The notes under the pieces are model-generated. The model did no database searches. It saw nothing but the letters and a program-made list of their open reading frames with translations, and had not been told where the DNA came from. Shown piece after piece: positions 18,248 through 27,533 of a stretch of 64,000 nt of DNA. Numbering within the stretch: the first letter of the stretch is position 1; every line of letters starts with the position of its first letter. The DNA comes from Terripilifer ovatus (GTDB taxonomy: Bacteria; Pseudomonadota; Alphaproteobacteria; Rhizobiales; Beijerinckiaceae), in assembly GCA_029222685.1 (NCBI GenBank), contig JARHVB010000008.1:248001-312000 (forward strand), written 5' to 3'. The position numbers and the translations under genes were made by a program.

Positions 18248-20536
18248 ATGGACATTCAATCTCTGAACGACGCGATCACCATCAACCGGAACAATGCGAT
18301 AGCGCTGTCGCGGCTATGGATGAACCACTCCTCGCGCATCGCCGACGAAAACCTCGCCCTCCTCACCGCGCGCGCGACCAAGGCGGCCGCATTCAAATGG
18401 TCCCACGATACCAATCCCTGGGAAGCCTGGACCAACTATGCTACCGACGCGGCGCAACGCGGCGTCCTCTTCCTCGACGTGCTGCGCCAGCGCGGCAACG
18501 CCTTCAACGAGGCGGTGGGCAAGGACATTCCTCCGGCGCTCGACTTCAAATACGACGTGGTGATCGACGGCCGCACCCTCCCCAGGCCGGTCAACTATTC
18601 GCTGGTCGTGATCACGCCGCCGGACGGCGTCACGATCGACCCGGACAGGCGCCCGTTCATGATCGTCGATCCGCGCGCCGGCCATGGCGCCGGCATCGGC
18701 GGCTTCAAGCCCGAGAGCCAGGTCGGCGATGCCTTCCATAACGGCCATGCGGTTTACTTCGTCATCTTCCGGCAATGGCCGGAGCCCGGCCAGACGCTGG
18801 CCGACGTCCGCGATGCCGAAGCGGCCTTCCTGAAAGAAATTCGCCGTCGTCATCCACAGGCGGAGAAGCCGGTCGTCATCGGCAATTGCCAGGGCGGCTG
18901 GGGCTGCATGCTGCTCGCCGCCTCGCATCCCGACGACATCGGTCCGATCGCGATCAATGGCGCACCGATGTCGTACTGGGCCGGTCATTCGGGAAGGAAC
19001 CCGATGCGCTACACCGCCGGCCAGGTCGGCGGCGTCTGGCCGGCGATACTGATGGCGGATCTCGGCAACGGCGTGTTCGACGGATCGCTGCTGGTGCAGA
19101 ACTTCGAAAACCTGAACCCGGCGAACACGCACTGGTCGAAGCTCTACAATCTCTATTCGAAGGTCGACACCGAAACCGAACGGTTCCTGGAATTCGAGCG
19201 CTGGTGGAGCGGCTTCTTCATGATGAACGAAGAGGAGATCCGCTGGATCGTCGAGAATCTTTTCGTCGGCAACCGGCTCGCCCATGGGCAGGCCCATTTC
19301 GAAGACGAACGCATCGATCTGAAGAACATCCGTTCGCCGATCATCGTATTCGCATCGCACGGCGACAACATCACACCGCCGCCGCAGGCGCTGAACTGGA
19401 TCGCCGACACCTATCATGATGTCAACGAAATTAAAGCGCGCGGCCAGCGCATCGTCTATCTGCTGCACCCAAGCATCGGCCATCTCGGCATTTTCGTCTC
19501 CGCCAAGGTCGCCGGCCGCGAACATGAAGCCATCACCGATACGATGCGTGCCATCGAGGCCCTACCGCCCGGCCTTTACGAACTGGAGCTGGAGCAAGGC
19601 GAGGACCGGCTGCACGTCAAGTTCGCGCCCCGCTCCGTCGATGACATCATGAAGCTGGACGACGGCCGCGGTGACGAGGAAATGTTTTCCGCGGTGGCCA
19701 ATATCTCGGAGGTCAACGCCACGCTTTACGAAAAGCTGGTGCGGCCGCTGGTGCGCTCGCTCGTCACGGATCAGACAGCGAAGCAGTTCTTTGCGGCGCA
19801 ACCGATGCGGACCGAGCGTGTGGCCTATTCCGATCTCAACCCCCTCATGCAGCCGGTGAAGGCGCTCGCCGAGCATGCCCGCACCGGACGCAAGCCCGTT
19901 CAGGCCGATAATCCGTTCCTGGCAATCGAGCACCTCGTCTCGGAAAGCATCGAACAAGGCTTGAATGTCTACCGCGATATGCGCGATTCCATGCAGGAGA
20001 TGGCGTTCCATATGATCTATTCGTCGCCGTTCATGCGCATGATCGGGGCGCAGGGCCTGGCCACTCGCCATGAAGCGGTCGCGGACAATCTGCTCGACCT
20101 GCCCGAAGTCCGCGACGCATTGGAACATCTGGAAGACGGCGGCGAGGCCGAGGGCGCGGTCCGCATGCTCGAACTGCTGTCGGGCGCGCGCGGCTATGTT
20201 CGCCGCACCCGCCTTGAGCGCGAGCTGCAGATCTTCGCCACCGAGGAACCGTTCTCCAGCATGGATGAGGCCAAGCGGGCGAAGCTGATCCATACGCAAT
20301 CGCTGGTCGTCCAGTTCGCCCCTGAAAAGGCCAAGAACAGCCTGCCGCGCCTGCTCAAGACGCCGGAGGAGCGTGAACGCGCCCTCGATCTGGTCATGCG
20401 TGTGGCGGGGCCTGTTGAGACGATGAACCCGAAGGCGCTCTCCCTCTATCACGAATTCGAAGTCATGCTGGGCCGTAAGCCCTCTGTGGCGTCGAACGTC
20501 ACGGAGGACGCCGACGTCTTGCTGAAATCCGCGTAA
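18248..20536 (+). CDS. DUF3141 protein, PHA-synthase-like alpha/beta hydrolase
   Basis: A 762-residue cytosolic protein related to polyhydroxyalkanoate synthases. The start is the ATG at 18248 (MDIQSLNDAITINRNN) behind GGGGAA. The alpha/beta-hydrolase core has a lipase-like box GNCQGGWG with Cys214 as nucleophile, as in PhaC rather than the serine of lipases. The likely triad partners are Asp in FASHGDNITPP and His in HPSIGHLGIF. The long C-terminal half (about 450-762) has no recognised domain. It heads an operon with the MaoC-Pta fusion, acetate/butyrate kinase and PPK2. Acyl-CoA thioesterase, PHA-related or acyltransferase activity are all possible; none is proven. Confidence 0.85.
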   Translation: MDIQSLNDAITINRNNAIALSRLWMNHSSRIADENLALLTARATKAAAFKWSHDTNPWEAWTNYATDAAQRGVLFLDVLRQRGNAFNEAVGKDIPPALDFKYDVVIDGRTLPRPVNYSLVVITPPDGVTIDPDRRPFMIVDPRAGHGAGIGGFKPESQVGDAFHNGHAVYFVIFRQWPEPGQTLADVRDAEAAFLKEIRRRHPQAEKPVVIGNCQGGWGCMLLAASHPDDIGPIAINGAPMSYWAGHSGRNPMRYTAGQVGGVWPAILMADLGNGVFDGSLLVQNFENLNPANTHWSKLYNLYSKVDTETERFLEFERWWSGFFMMNEEEIRWIVENLFVGNRLAHGQAHFEDERIDLKNIRSPIIVFASHGDNITPPPQALNWIADTYHDVNEIKARGQRIVYLLHPSIGHLGIFVSAKVAGREHEAITDTMRAIEALPPGLYELELEQGEDRLHVKFAPRSVDDIMKLDDGRGDEEMFSAVANISEVNATLYEKLVRPLVRSLVTDQTAKQFFAAQPMRTERVAYSDLNPLMQPVKALAEHARTGRKPVQADNPFLAIEHLVSESIEQGLNVYRDMRDSMQEMAFHMIYSSPFMRMIGAQGLATRHEAVADNLLDLPEVRDALEHLEDGGEAEGAVRMLELLSGARGYVRRTRLERELQIFATEEPFSSMDEAKRAKLIHTQSLVVQFAPEKAKNSLPRLLKTPEERERALDLVMRVAGPVETMNPKALSLYHEFEVMLGRKPSVASNVTEDADVLLKSA

Positions 20537-20585
20537 CGCTGCCGCCAGATCCAATCCAGGACAGGCAGGAACAGGAGTGCAGTCG

Positions 20586-22016
20586 ATGGCCGCATTGTCG
20601 CACAGAAACACGACATTCGACGAACTTGCCGTGGGACAAACGGCCAGCATCGAACGGTCGGTCACCGCCGACGACCTCTACGTCTTCGCCTATGCGTCGG
20701 GAAACACCAATCCGATGCATATGCCCGGAGCGGATGTCGACCAGGATGGACACGCCGACACGGTTGCGCCGTCGCTGTGGGTCGGCGCACTGGTATCCTC
20801 TGTCCTGGGCACGATCCTGCCCGGCGCCGGCACGCTCTATCGCAGCCAGACGTTCCAGTTCAAGGGACGAGCGAAACTTGGCGACCGGCTGATCATCTCG
20901 GTGCGCTGCATCGAAAAGCGCGAGAAGCCGCGCGCGGTCTTCGAAACCCGTGTCGAAAAATCTGATGGCACGCTCATTCTCGAAGGCGTCGGCGAGATCG
21001 AGGCGCCGATCGCCTCGGTGGTGCTGCCGAAACGGCAATTGCCGCTGCTGATGCTCGACCGGCACGAACATTTCTCCCGCCTTGTGCAGCGCTGCCGCCG
21101 CCTGGCACCCATGCCCACCGCCGTGGTCTGTCCCGACGACGCCAACTCGCTCGGCGGCGTGATGCTGTCCATGCAGGAAGGTCTGATCGCGCCCTTCCTG
21201 ATCGGCGCGCGCGGCAAGATCCAGCGCGCCGCCGATGCGGCCGAAGTCGACATTTCCGCGCTGCCGCTGATCGATATCGAAGACCATTCCGAAGCGGCCA
21301 AGCGCGCCGTCGCGATGGTCAATGCGCGCGAGGTCCGCGCCATCATGAAAGGCAATGTTCATTCCGACGAACTGCTCGGCCAGGTCGTCAAGAAGGATGG
21401 CGGCCTCCGCGGCACGCGGCGCATCAGCCACGTCTTCGTCATGGACGCGCCGACGCGCAGCGACCTGATTTTCATCTCCGACGCGGCCATCAACATCGCG
21501 CCCGACCTGACGACGAAGGTCGATATCGTCCAGAACGCCATCGACCTCGCCATCGCTTGCGGCCTTACCCAGGCGAAGGTCGGCATTCTGGCAGCGGTTG
21601 AAACCGTGAATGTCAACATGCCCTCGACGCTCGAAGCGGCGGCCCTGGCCAAGATGGCCGACCGCGGGCAGATCACCGGCGCGCTGGTCGACGGGCCGCT
21701 CGCCATGGACAACGCCGTCGACGTCGAAGCGGCGCGCACCAAGGGCATTGTCTCCACGGTCGCGGGCCACGCCGATGTACTGATCGTGCCGAACCTGGAA
21801 GCCGGCAATATGCTGGCGAAACAGCTCACCTTCGTCGCCCGCGCCGAGGCCGCGGGCCTCGTCGTCGGCGCCGGGGCGCCGATCATCCTGACGTCGCGTG
21901 CAGACAACGACAAATCGCGGGTCGCCTCCTGTGCTGTGGCGCAGCTCTACGACTACTGGCGGCAGCACGGTGAACCGCTGCTGGATGTCGAAGCCGTGCC
22001 GGAAGCGGCTGAATAG
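20586..22016 (+). CDS. Bifunctional MaoC-like enoyl-CoA hydratase / phosphate acyltransferase
   Basis: A two-domain fusion of 476 residues. The N-terminal MaoC hot-dog domain (about 1-150) has YASGNTNPMHMPG, with the Asp/His-type hydratase region represented by NTNPMH. The C-terminal phosphate acetyl/butyryltransferase domain (about 165-470) has VVCPDDANSLGGVM, VMDAPTRSDLIFISDAAIN, ALVDGPLAMDNAVD and VVGAGAPIILTSRADND. It should hydrate enoyl-CoA and convert acyl-CoA plus Pi to acyl-phosphate. The start ATG at 20586 has AGGAG 8 bp upstream; a GTG three codons earlier is possible. It is followed after 8 bp by the acyl kinase, forming a CoA-ester to ATP pathway. Confidence 0.92.
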   Translation: MAALSHRNTTFDELAVGQTASIERSVTADDLYVFAYASGNTNPMHMPGADVDQDGHADTVAPSLWVGALVSSVLGTILPGAGTLYRSQTFQFKGRAKLGDRLIISVRCIEKREKPRAVFETRVEKSDGTLILEGVGEIEAPIASVVLPKRQLPLLMLDRHEHFSRLVQRCRRLAPMPTAVVCPDDANSLGGVMLSMQEGLIAPFLIGARGKIQRAADAAEVDISALPLIDIEDHSEAAKRAVAMVNAREVRAIMKGNVHSDELLGQVVKKDGGLRGTRRISHVFVMDAPTRSDLIFISDAAINIAPDLTTKVDIVQNAIDLAIACGLTQAKVGILAAVETVNVNMPSTLEAAALAKMADRGQITGALVDGPLAMDNAVDVEAARTKGIVSTVAGHADVLIVPNLEAGNMLAKQLTFVARAEAAGLVVGAGAPIILTSRADNDKSRVASCAVAQLYDYWRQHGEPLLDVEAVPEAAE

Positions 22017-22024
22017 GAGCTGGC

Positions 22025-23257
22025 ATGTCGCAGCAAATCCTCACCATCAACGCCGGCTCGTCCTCGTTGAAATTCGCGATCTTCGACGCGGACAGCATGG
22101 ATTGCACCGCCATCGGCATGATCGACGGCCTCGGCACCGATCCGAATTTCGTCATGAAGGACGGGGATGGCAGCAAGCTGCTGTCCGACATGCTGGAGGG
22201 CGACCACTTCGTTGCCGACCACGCCGGCGCGTTACGCACCGTGCTTGCAGCGATCGCCGAACATCTTCCCGAAGCCAGGATCGTCGCGGTCGGCCACCGC
22301 GTCGTGCATGGTGGGCTGGTCCATTCCGCGCCGGTCGTGGTGGATAACGACATCCTGCGCCAGCTTGCCGACCTGGTTCCTCTTGCGCCTCTACACCAGC
22401 CGCACAATCTGTCCGGCATCACCGCTGCCAAGGCCGCCTTTCCCGGCGTCCCGCAGGTCGCCTGCTTCGATACGGCGTTTCACCGCGCACATCCATTCGT
22501 CAACGACGCCTTCGCCCTGCCCCGCGCGCTCTACGACGAAGGCGTGCGGCGCTATGGTTTTCACGGGCTCTCCTACGAATATGTCACCGGCAAGCTCACG
22601 GAAATCGCTCCCGACCACGCCGGAGACCGGATCATCATCTGCCATCTGGGCTCCGGCGCCTCGATGTGTGCCCTGCGCCATGGCCGGTCGGTCGCATCGA
22701 CCATGGGATTCTCGGCACTGGACGGACTGCCGATGGGCACGCGTCCGGGGCAGATCGATCCCGGTGTCCTGTTGTACCTGATGGACCACAAAGGCATGGA
22801 CGCCCAGGCCATCTCGAACCTGCTCTATAAGGAGAGCGGAATGAAGGGCCTGTCAGGTATTTCCAACGACATGCGCGACCTCGAAGCGTCGGACGATCCG
22901 CAGGCCAAACAGGCGGTCGATTATTTCGTCTCCAGCATACGCCGGGAGATCGGCGCGATGACCGCCGTGCTCGGCGGGCTCGACGCCATCGTCTTCTGCG
23001 GCGGCATCGGCGAAAACTCACGGACAATCCGCCAGTCCGTGCTGGCAGACATGGAATGGCTCGGAATCGAAATTGACCGGGAAGCCAATCGCGAGGGAGC
23101 CGAGCTCATTTCTTCCGGCGGGTCGCTGGTCAGCGCCTTCGTGATCCGCACCAACGAAGAGCTGATGATCGCCCGGCATACCGCCGAATGCCTGGCACGA
23201 CCGACGTCGCTCCAGAACACCGGCCTTACCGGCAAAACACCTGCGCAGTCATACTGA
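22025..23257 (+). CDS. ackA: Acetate/propionate (short-chain fatty acid) kinase
   Basis: A 410-residue ASKHA-fold kinase that makes ATP from acyl-phosphate. Motifs in order: INAGSSSLKF (residues 7-16), VGHRVVHGG, HLGSGASMCALRHGRSVAST (phosphate loop), MGTRPGQIDPGVLLYL, and VFCGGIGENSRTIRQ near the C terminus. It lies 8 bp behind the MaoC-Pta fusion, so acyl-CoA to acyl-phosphate to acid plus ATP is encoded in one transcript. The name ackA follows the family; butyrate or propionate could equally be the substrate. Its 3' end lies 47 bp from the ppk2 start. Confidence 0.93.
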   Translation: MSQQILTINAGSSSLKFAIFDADSMDCTAIGMIDGLGTDPNFVMKDGDGSKLLSDMLEGDHFVADHAGALRTVLAAIAEHLPEARIVAVGHRVVHGGLVHSAPVVVDNDILRQLADLVPLAPLHQPHNLSGITAAKAAFPGVPQVACFDTAFHRAHPFVNDAFALPRALYDEGVRRYGFHGLSYEYVTGKLTEIAPDHAGDRIIICHLGSGASMCALRHGRSVASTMGFSALDGLPMGTRPGQIDPGVLLYLMDHKGMDAQAISNLLYKESGMKGLSGISNDMRDLEASDDPQAKQAVDYFVSSIRREIGAMTAVLGGLDAIVFCGGIGENSRTIRQSVLADMEWLGIEIDREANREGAELISSGGSLVSAFVIRTNEELMIARHTAECLARPTSLQNTGLTGKTPAQSY

Positions 23258-23304
23258 TGTTACAAGGAAAGGTTTCTGTAACAATATCAAACAGGACAGA
23301 AACA

Positions 23305-24219
23305 ATGAGCTTGGACGAAAAGAACCAGTTGGACCGCATCAAGGCGGAAATCACCGACAGCTTCGACGAAGAGTTGGAGATGCAGTTGGAAGAAGACCGG
23401 CTCGATGAATTGGTCGCCGAAGGCATGTCCAATGGGCATGAGTCCACATTAGATAGGAAAGTCTATTTCCGCGAGCTGTTCCGGCTTCAGCACGAACTCG
23501 TCCGGCTGCAGGACTGGATTCAGTACAAGAAGCTCAAAGCCCTCGTCATCTTCGAAGGCCGCGATTCAGCCGGCAAGGGCGGCGCCATCAAGCGCGTCAC
23601 CCAGCGCCTCAATCCCCGCGTCTGCCGCGTCGTTGCCCTGCCCGCCCCGACGGAACGCGAGCGTCATCAGTGGTATTTCCAGCGTTACGTCCAGCATCTG
23701 CCGACGGCCGGCGAAATGGTGCTGTTCGACCGCAGTTGGTACAACCGCGCCGGCGTCGAGCGCGTGATGGGCTTCTGCACACCGGACGAACTCGAAGAAT
23801 TCTTCCGCTCGGTTCCCGAATTCGAAGCCATGCTGGTGCGCTCAGGCATCACGCTGATCAAGTACTGGTTCTCGATCACCGACGAAGAGCAGGAATTCCG
23901 CTTCAAGATGCGCATCAACGACCCGCTGAAGCAGTGGAAGCTGTCGCCGATGGACCTGGAAAGCCGGGTGCACTGGGAAGACTATACCAAGGCCAAGGAA
24001 GAGATGCTGGCGCGCACCCATACGCAGACCGCGCCCTGGTCGGTGGTGGAGGCGGTCGACAAGAAGAAAGCCCGGCTTAACTGCATATCGCACCTGCTCT
24101 CGCAGTTCGCCTACGGCGATGTGCCCAAGGAAGAGATCGAACTTCCCCCGCGCATGCGTCACGACAATTACAAGCGCACGCCGGTTCCGCCGGAGCTCTA
24201 TGTACCGGACGTGTTCTGA
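23305..24219 (+). CDS. ppk2: Polyphosphate kinase 2 (PPK2)
   Basis: A 304-residue PPK2 that transfers phosphate between polyphosphate and nucleoside diphosphates. The start is the ATG at 23305 with AGGA upstream. Walker A is EGRDSAGKGG at residues 84-93 and the Walker-B-like FDRSWYNRAGVE at 141-152, with the lid region RFKMRINDPLKQWKLSPMD after it. The acidic N-terminal 50 residues are rich in Glu/Asp. It ends the operon; it could store ATP made by the acyl kinase as polyphosphate or run in the ATP-forming direction. Subclass is not decided by sight. Confidence 0.94.
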   Translation: MSLDEKNQLDRIKAEITDSFDEELEMQLEEDRLDELVAEGMSNGHESTLDRKVYFRELFRLQHELVRLQDWIQYKKLKALVIFEGRDSAGKGGAIKRVTQRLNPRVCRVVALPAPTERERHQWYFQRYVQHLPTAGEMVLFDRSWYNRAGVERVMGFCTPDELEEFFRSVPEFEAMLVRSGITLIKYWFSITDEEQEFRFKMRINDPLKQWKLSPMDLESRVHWEDYTKAKEEMLARTHTQTAPWSVVEAVDKKKARLNCISHLLSQFAYGDVPKEEIELPPRMRHDNYKRTPVPPELYVPDVF

Positions 24220-24233
24220 TCCCATGGACCGGG

Positions 24234-24345
24234 CCTTCTCCCGTTCTACGGGAGAAGGTGGCCCTTGCGCAGCCTGCCTGCACGGAGCCAAGCGGAGCTT
24301 GTCTCCGCTTCGGCGAAGGCAGGCAAGGCCCGGATGAGGGTAGCT
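24234..24345. repeat. Family C dispersed repeat, copy 1, in a convergent gap
   Basis: A 110-bp element beginning with the hairpin CCTTCTCCCG...CGGGAGAAGG, followed by GTGGCCCTTGCGCAGCCTGC, a second hairpin around GCGGAGCTTGTCTCCGC, and GCCCGGATGAGG. It fills the gap between the converging ppk2 and TonB receptor genes. An almost identical copy lies at 38879-38988, also between converging genes. Probably a bidirectional terminator or REP-like element. Confidence 0.85.
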
Positions 24346-24354
24346 TCCGCAACC

Positions 24355-26709
24355 TTAGAACTTCGCTGTCAGGCTGACGCGCACCGTGCGCCCCTGGCCC
24401 GGAGAAATATTGTTGTTGCCGTCAGCCGACGCCCAATAACCTTTGTTGAAAAGGTTCTCGACATTGAGCTGCGCTTTCACGTTGTCAGTGACCTTGAAGT
24501 AGAGGCCGGTATCGACGCGCACGAACCCGGGTAGTTTCACCTGATCATCCGATGCCGCAAAGGAGTCGGAAAAATAGATGACCCCGAGCGCCGCACTCAC
24601 CCACGGGTTGAACTGATACTTGTTCCACAGCGAAACTTGATTGTAGGGAACAAGTTGTACGCGGTTGCCAGGAACGATGGTCGGAGATGATTTACTCGTT
24701 ACGCGCGCATCAGTGTAGGCGTAGCCGAGCGATGCCTGCCAGTCGCCTGTCACAAAACCCGTGAGGCTCGCCTCAAATCCCTGAATTCTTTGCGCGCCGG
24801 AGGGAACGGAAATGCCGCCGCCAATGGGGAACGGCACATTCGTCCGGTTCAGGTTGTAGATTGCCGCAGAGGCGAGCAGTCGCGGGTTGATGTTCCATTT
24901 GGCGCCCAGTTCCACATTCTCGAACTTTTGTGGATCGAGGATCAGATTGGTCGAATTCAAAGAACTGAACTGATCGCCCGAGGCCGGGAGGTAGGAAACG
25001 CTGTAGGCTGTGTACACCGAAACGTTGTCCCATGGCTTCAAAATGGCTGCCGCTTGCGGCGACAGCTTCGTATCGACCCGCGAGCGCAGTGTATTCGTAT
25101 TCTGATCGAGAGCCGACAGATCGAAGCGATCGACGCGGACACCGCCGATGAGCTGCAGCCACTTGGTCACATCCACAGTATCGCGGACATAGGCCGACTC
25201 GGTATTGAGGCGATACTTGCTGTTGCCGTCGGTTGAGAGATGCTGAAAGATGACCGGACCGAAATACGTGGGCGCGAATGGATTGACGGCGACCGTCGTT
25301 GCGCCCCCTCCGAAAGTTCCGGTGTTTCGCGCGTCTATACCTTCCTGCCGGCCGAATTCGGCTCCGAATGCGAGCGTGTGAAAGACCGGCCCCGTCGCCA
25401 CCTTGTAGGTGAAATCCGTCTGGTTGATGAGATTTCGCCGGTTGGTCCAATGCTGATAGGCGGAGAGATTCACCGACGTCGCAGCCGCATTGACGGCGCC
25501 GCCAGGATAGACGTTCTGATAGAATTTGTGGTAGTCGGCAAAGATCGTCGCATTCCGCACCGTCAATCCGTTGCCGAAATCATGGTCGATGGAAGCCATG
25601 ACCGAGTCGACGTTAGCCTTTGCCTTGTTGTAGTACGGACTGCCGTAAAACGTGCTGAGATTGCCTGCCGGCGCGAACGGCGGTGACGGAATGACTCCGT
25701 TGGCCCAGGACGGATTGCCGCGATCGGCGATGCGATCGTCGTGGTAGTGCTCGTAGCTCAGCTTGATTTTAGTGGCGTCATCGGGCTTGAAGGTCACGGT
25801 CGGGTTGAAGCCGAACCGCTCCAGGTTCGTGAAATCGCGAAACGTATCCGACTTTTCGTAGAACATGTTCAGGCGCGCGGCGACATTGTCGGTAAGCGCA
25901 TTGCCCGCGTCGAGAGAGACGCGGCGATCGTTGTAGGAACCGAACTGCGTGCTGGCTTCCAATATCCTTTGGCCGTCGGCCTCCTTCAGCGTACGGTTCA
26001 GGAGCCCGCCACCCGCACCGCGCCCGAACGTCAGGGCACTCGGCCCCCTCAGCACTTCGACACTCTGCGTATTATAGAGATCGCGGTAGATCTGCACGTC
26101 GTCGCGGAAGCCGTTGACGAAGAAGTTGGCACTCGAGTCGACGCCGCGGATGACGAGTTCGTCGCGGTTGCCTTCGCCCTGGTGCACGGCGACGCCCGGA
26201 ATATAGCGCGTCACGTCCGTCAGGCTGCCGTAGCTCTGGTCCTTGATCTGGTCCTTGGTCACGACGTTGAGCGACTGCGGAATATTGAGGATCGGGGTGT
26301 TGGTCTTCGTCGCGGTCGCCGTGCTGTTGGTGTAGACGCCGACCGTCCCTGTCTGTGCGTCTTGTCCCTGGGGCGTCGGCGGGGAGGCAGCCGCGACGGT
26401 GGGCGGCGCCGCTGTTCTGGTCACGGTGCGCGTCCTGACCCTGCGCTCCGGCGCGCGCCGTCGCGCAACCGGGACCCGCGACGGCGCCTGAGCGACCGGC
26501 ACCGTGCGCCGCCTGACCTGGCGCTGAACAGGCGCATCGACCGTGACGCCCGGGAGCATCCCGGGGGCTGCGCTCTGTGCGTACGAAGCCTGTGGCGCCG
26601 CGACCGCCATCGCAAGATAGCTCACAGTCGCAAGCGCTGACACGCCGGCAAGCCGCCAGACAGGAAGAACATCACTCACACTTGCCCCCAGAGTTTCGTC
26701 GTTCATCAT
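24355..26709 (-). CDS. TonB-dependent siderophore receptor (ferrichrome/coprogen-type)
   Basis: An outer-membrane gated barrel of about 784 residues for a ferric siderophore. After an N-terminal hydrophobic segment (ATVSYLAMAVAAPQASYAQ) comes an unusual Arg/Pro-rich stretch (about residues 65-115). The plug follows: TPILNIPQSLNVVTKDQIKD, DVTRYIPGVAVHQGEGNRDE, LVIRGVDSSANFFVNGFRDD and VEVLRGPSALTFGRGAGGG. The 22-strand barrel then runs to a C-terminal Phe (VSLTAKF), as expected for BAM recognition. No good ribosome site exists; ATG at 26709, 26706 or 26724 and TTG at 26733 are all possible starts. No TonB, ExbBD or uptake operon is adjacent. Confidence 0.92.
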   Translation of the reverse strand: MMNDETLGASVSDVLPVWRLAGVSALATVSYLAMAVAAPQASYAQSAAPGMLPGVTVDAPVQRQVRRRTVPVAQAPSRVPVARRRAPERRVRTRTVTRTAAPPTVAAASPPTPQGQDAQTGTVGVYTNSTATATKTNTPILNIPQSLNVVTKDQIKDQSYGSLTDVTRYIPGVAVHQGEGNRDELVIRGVDSSANFFVNGFRDDVQIYRDLYNTQSVEVLRGPSALTFGRGAGGGLLNRTLKEADGQRILEASTQFGSYNDRRVSLDAGNALTDNVAARLNMFYEKSDTFRDFTNLERFGFNPTVTFKPDDATKIKLSYEHYHDDRIADRGNPSWANGVIPSPPFAPAGNLSTFYGSPYYNKAKANVDSVMASIDHDFGNGLTVRNATIFADYHKFYQNVYPGGAVNAAATSVNLSAYQHWTNRRNLINQTDFTYKVATGPVFHTLAFGAEFGRQEGIDARNTGTFGGGATTVAVNPFAPTYFGPVIFQHLSTDGNSKYRLNTESAYVRDTVDVTKWLQLIGGVRVDRFDLSALDQNTNTLRSRVDTKLSPQAAAILKPWDNVSVYTAYSVSYLPASGDQFSSLNSTNLILDPQKFENVELGAKWNINPRLLASAAIYNLNRTNVPFPIGGGISVPSGAQRIQGFEASLTGFVTGDWQASLGYAYTDARVTSKSSPTIVPGNRVQLVPYNQVSLWNKYQFNPWVSAALGVIYFSDSFAASDDQVKLPGFVRVDTGLYFKVTDNVKAQLNVENLFNKGYWASADGNNNISPGQGRTVRVSLTAKF

Positions 26710-27269
26710 TAGTGCGACCGACATCGCCAACAAACATCGGTCGCAAAACGGCTACGCCGGAGCCGATGCGAAGCGCAGTCGTATCGGCGGCTGAGCCCGA
26801 AAAGATCGCCTGTGATGTGGATTCAGGAAGGACGACCCGGCTGCCGAAGCACCACCGTCACAGGCCAGGCATTCGATCAGCCGTCTCCTTGAGCCCCACT
26901 CAAGCATGGCGACAAAACGGCGAAAGCAGGCTGAATGCAATCCGGCTTTTTACACGCATGCGTGAGCTTTTAATCAGTCTAAATTGAAGCTTGCTCAGTT
27001 TTTATTTATTCTAAAATGAAGCCGTGCGCGAAATGGCCCTGATTTGCGCTCCAAAGAATGTCACGGACCGCTGATCTGCCTACCGGCATGTTCTGATCCC
27101 GCTTTATCCTTGTCAGAGAAATCACCGAAAGCCGGGATACTGTGGCTGAGCTGCAACACGCAAAACGCGCCAGCCGAGGCCGTGCGCGTCAATGCTGTTT
27201 CGGGTTTGGTACTGTAGCGAAGCGAGATGCGCTCGCGCCGCCCGCGAACATGCGTCCAATCAGATCCGG
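26710..27269. promoter_or_regulatory. 560-bp gene-free leader region of the TonB receptor, with inverted and direct repeats
   Basis: No gene was found here. Three structures are visible. (1) TGCGACCGA (26713-26721) and TCGGTCGCA (26737-26745) form a perfect 9-bp stem directly before the receptor start. (2) CACGCATGCGTG (26953-26964) is a 12-bp palindrome. (3) TCTAAATTGAAGC (26978-26990) and TCTAAAATGAAGC (27010-27022) are direct repeats 32 bp apart in an AT-rich stretch, reminiscent on the minus strand of TTTAGAA-type iron-response boxes. Iron regulation of a siderophore receptor is expected, but the regulator is not identified. Confidence 0.45.
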
Positions 27270-27533
27270 CTATCTGCCGATCGGATCGCCATCATCATCC
27301 TCGTCGGCGTTGTGGTTGGGATCACTCACATAGACGCGGCAGCCTTCGACAAAGGAGTTGGAGCGGCCGCGGCAGGCCGCCTCTTTCGTTATATGGCGGC
27401 TTTCGGCCCATCTGTAACCCGCGGCATGCGATACGCACCCGTCCGTACACTCGTACCCGCCAAACTCCTTCCCTGCCTGGGCCGGTCCGAGCAGTGCCGC
27501 CGTAAAAATGCCGGCAGCCAAAAACGTCTTCAT
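27270..27533 (-). CDS. Small secreted cysteine-rich protein
   Basis: An 87-residue protein of unknown function. The signal peptide is MKTFLAAGIFTAALLGPAQA with an AQA cleavage site. The mature part has four cysteines arranged as YECTDGC near its start, then C in KEAACRG and C in SFVEGCRVYV, with HAAGYRWAE between, a pattern seen in small secreted proteins of Hyphomicrobiales. The tail is acidic (NADEDDDGDP). Probably two disulphides in the periplasm. It is transcribed alone. Confidence 0.8.
   Translation of the reverse strand: MKTFLAAGIFTAALLGPAQAGKEFGGYECTDGCVSHAAGYRWAESRHITKEAACRGRSNSFVEGCRVYVSDPNHNADEDDDGDPIGR

Noticed and set aside
26390-26640. Short plus-strand frames opposite the N terminus of the TonB receptor
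   Set aside because: They are shadows of the Arg/Pro-rich receptor segment and have no ribosome site.
26710-27269. Cobalamin riboswitch upstream of the TonB receptor
   Set aside because: No GCCACTG-type B12 box was seen on the minus strand, and the receptor looks like a siderophore type rather than BtuB.
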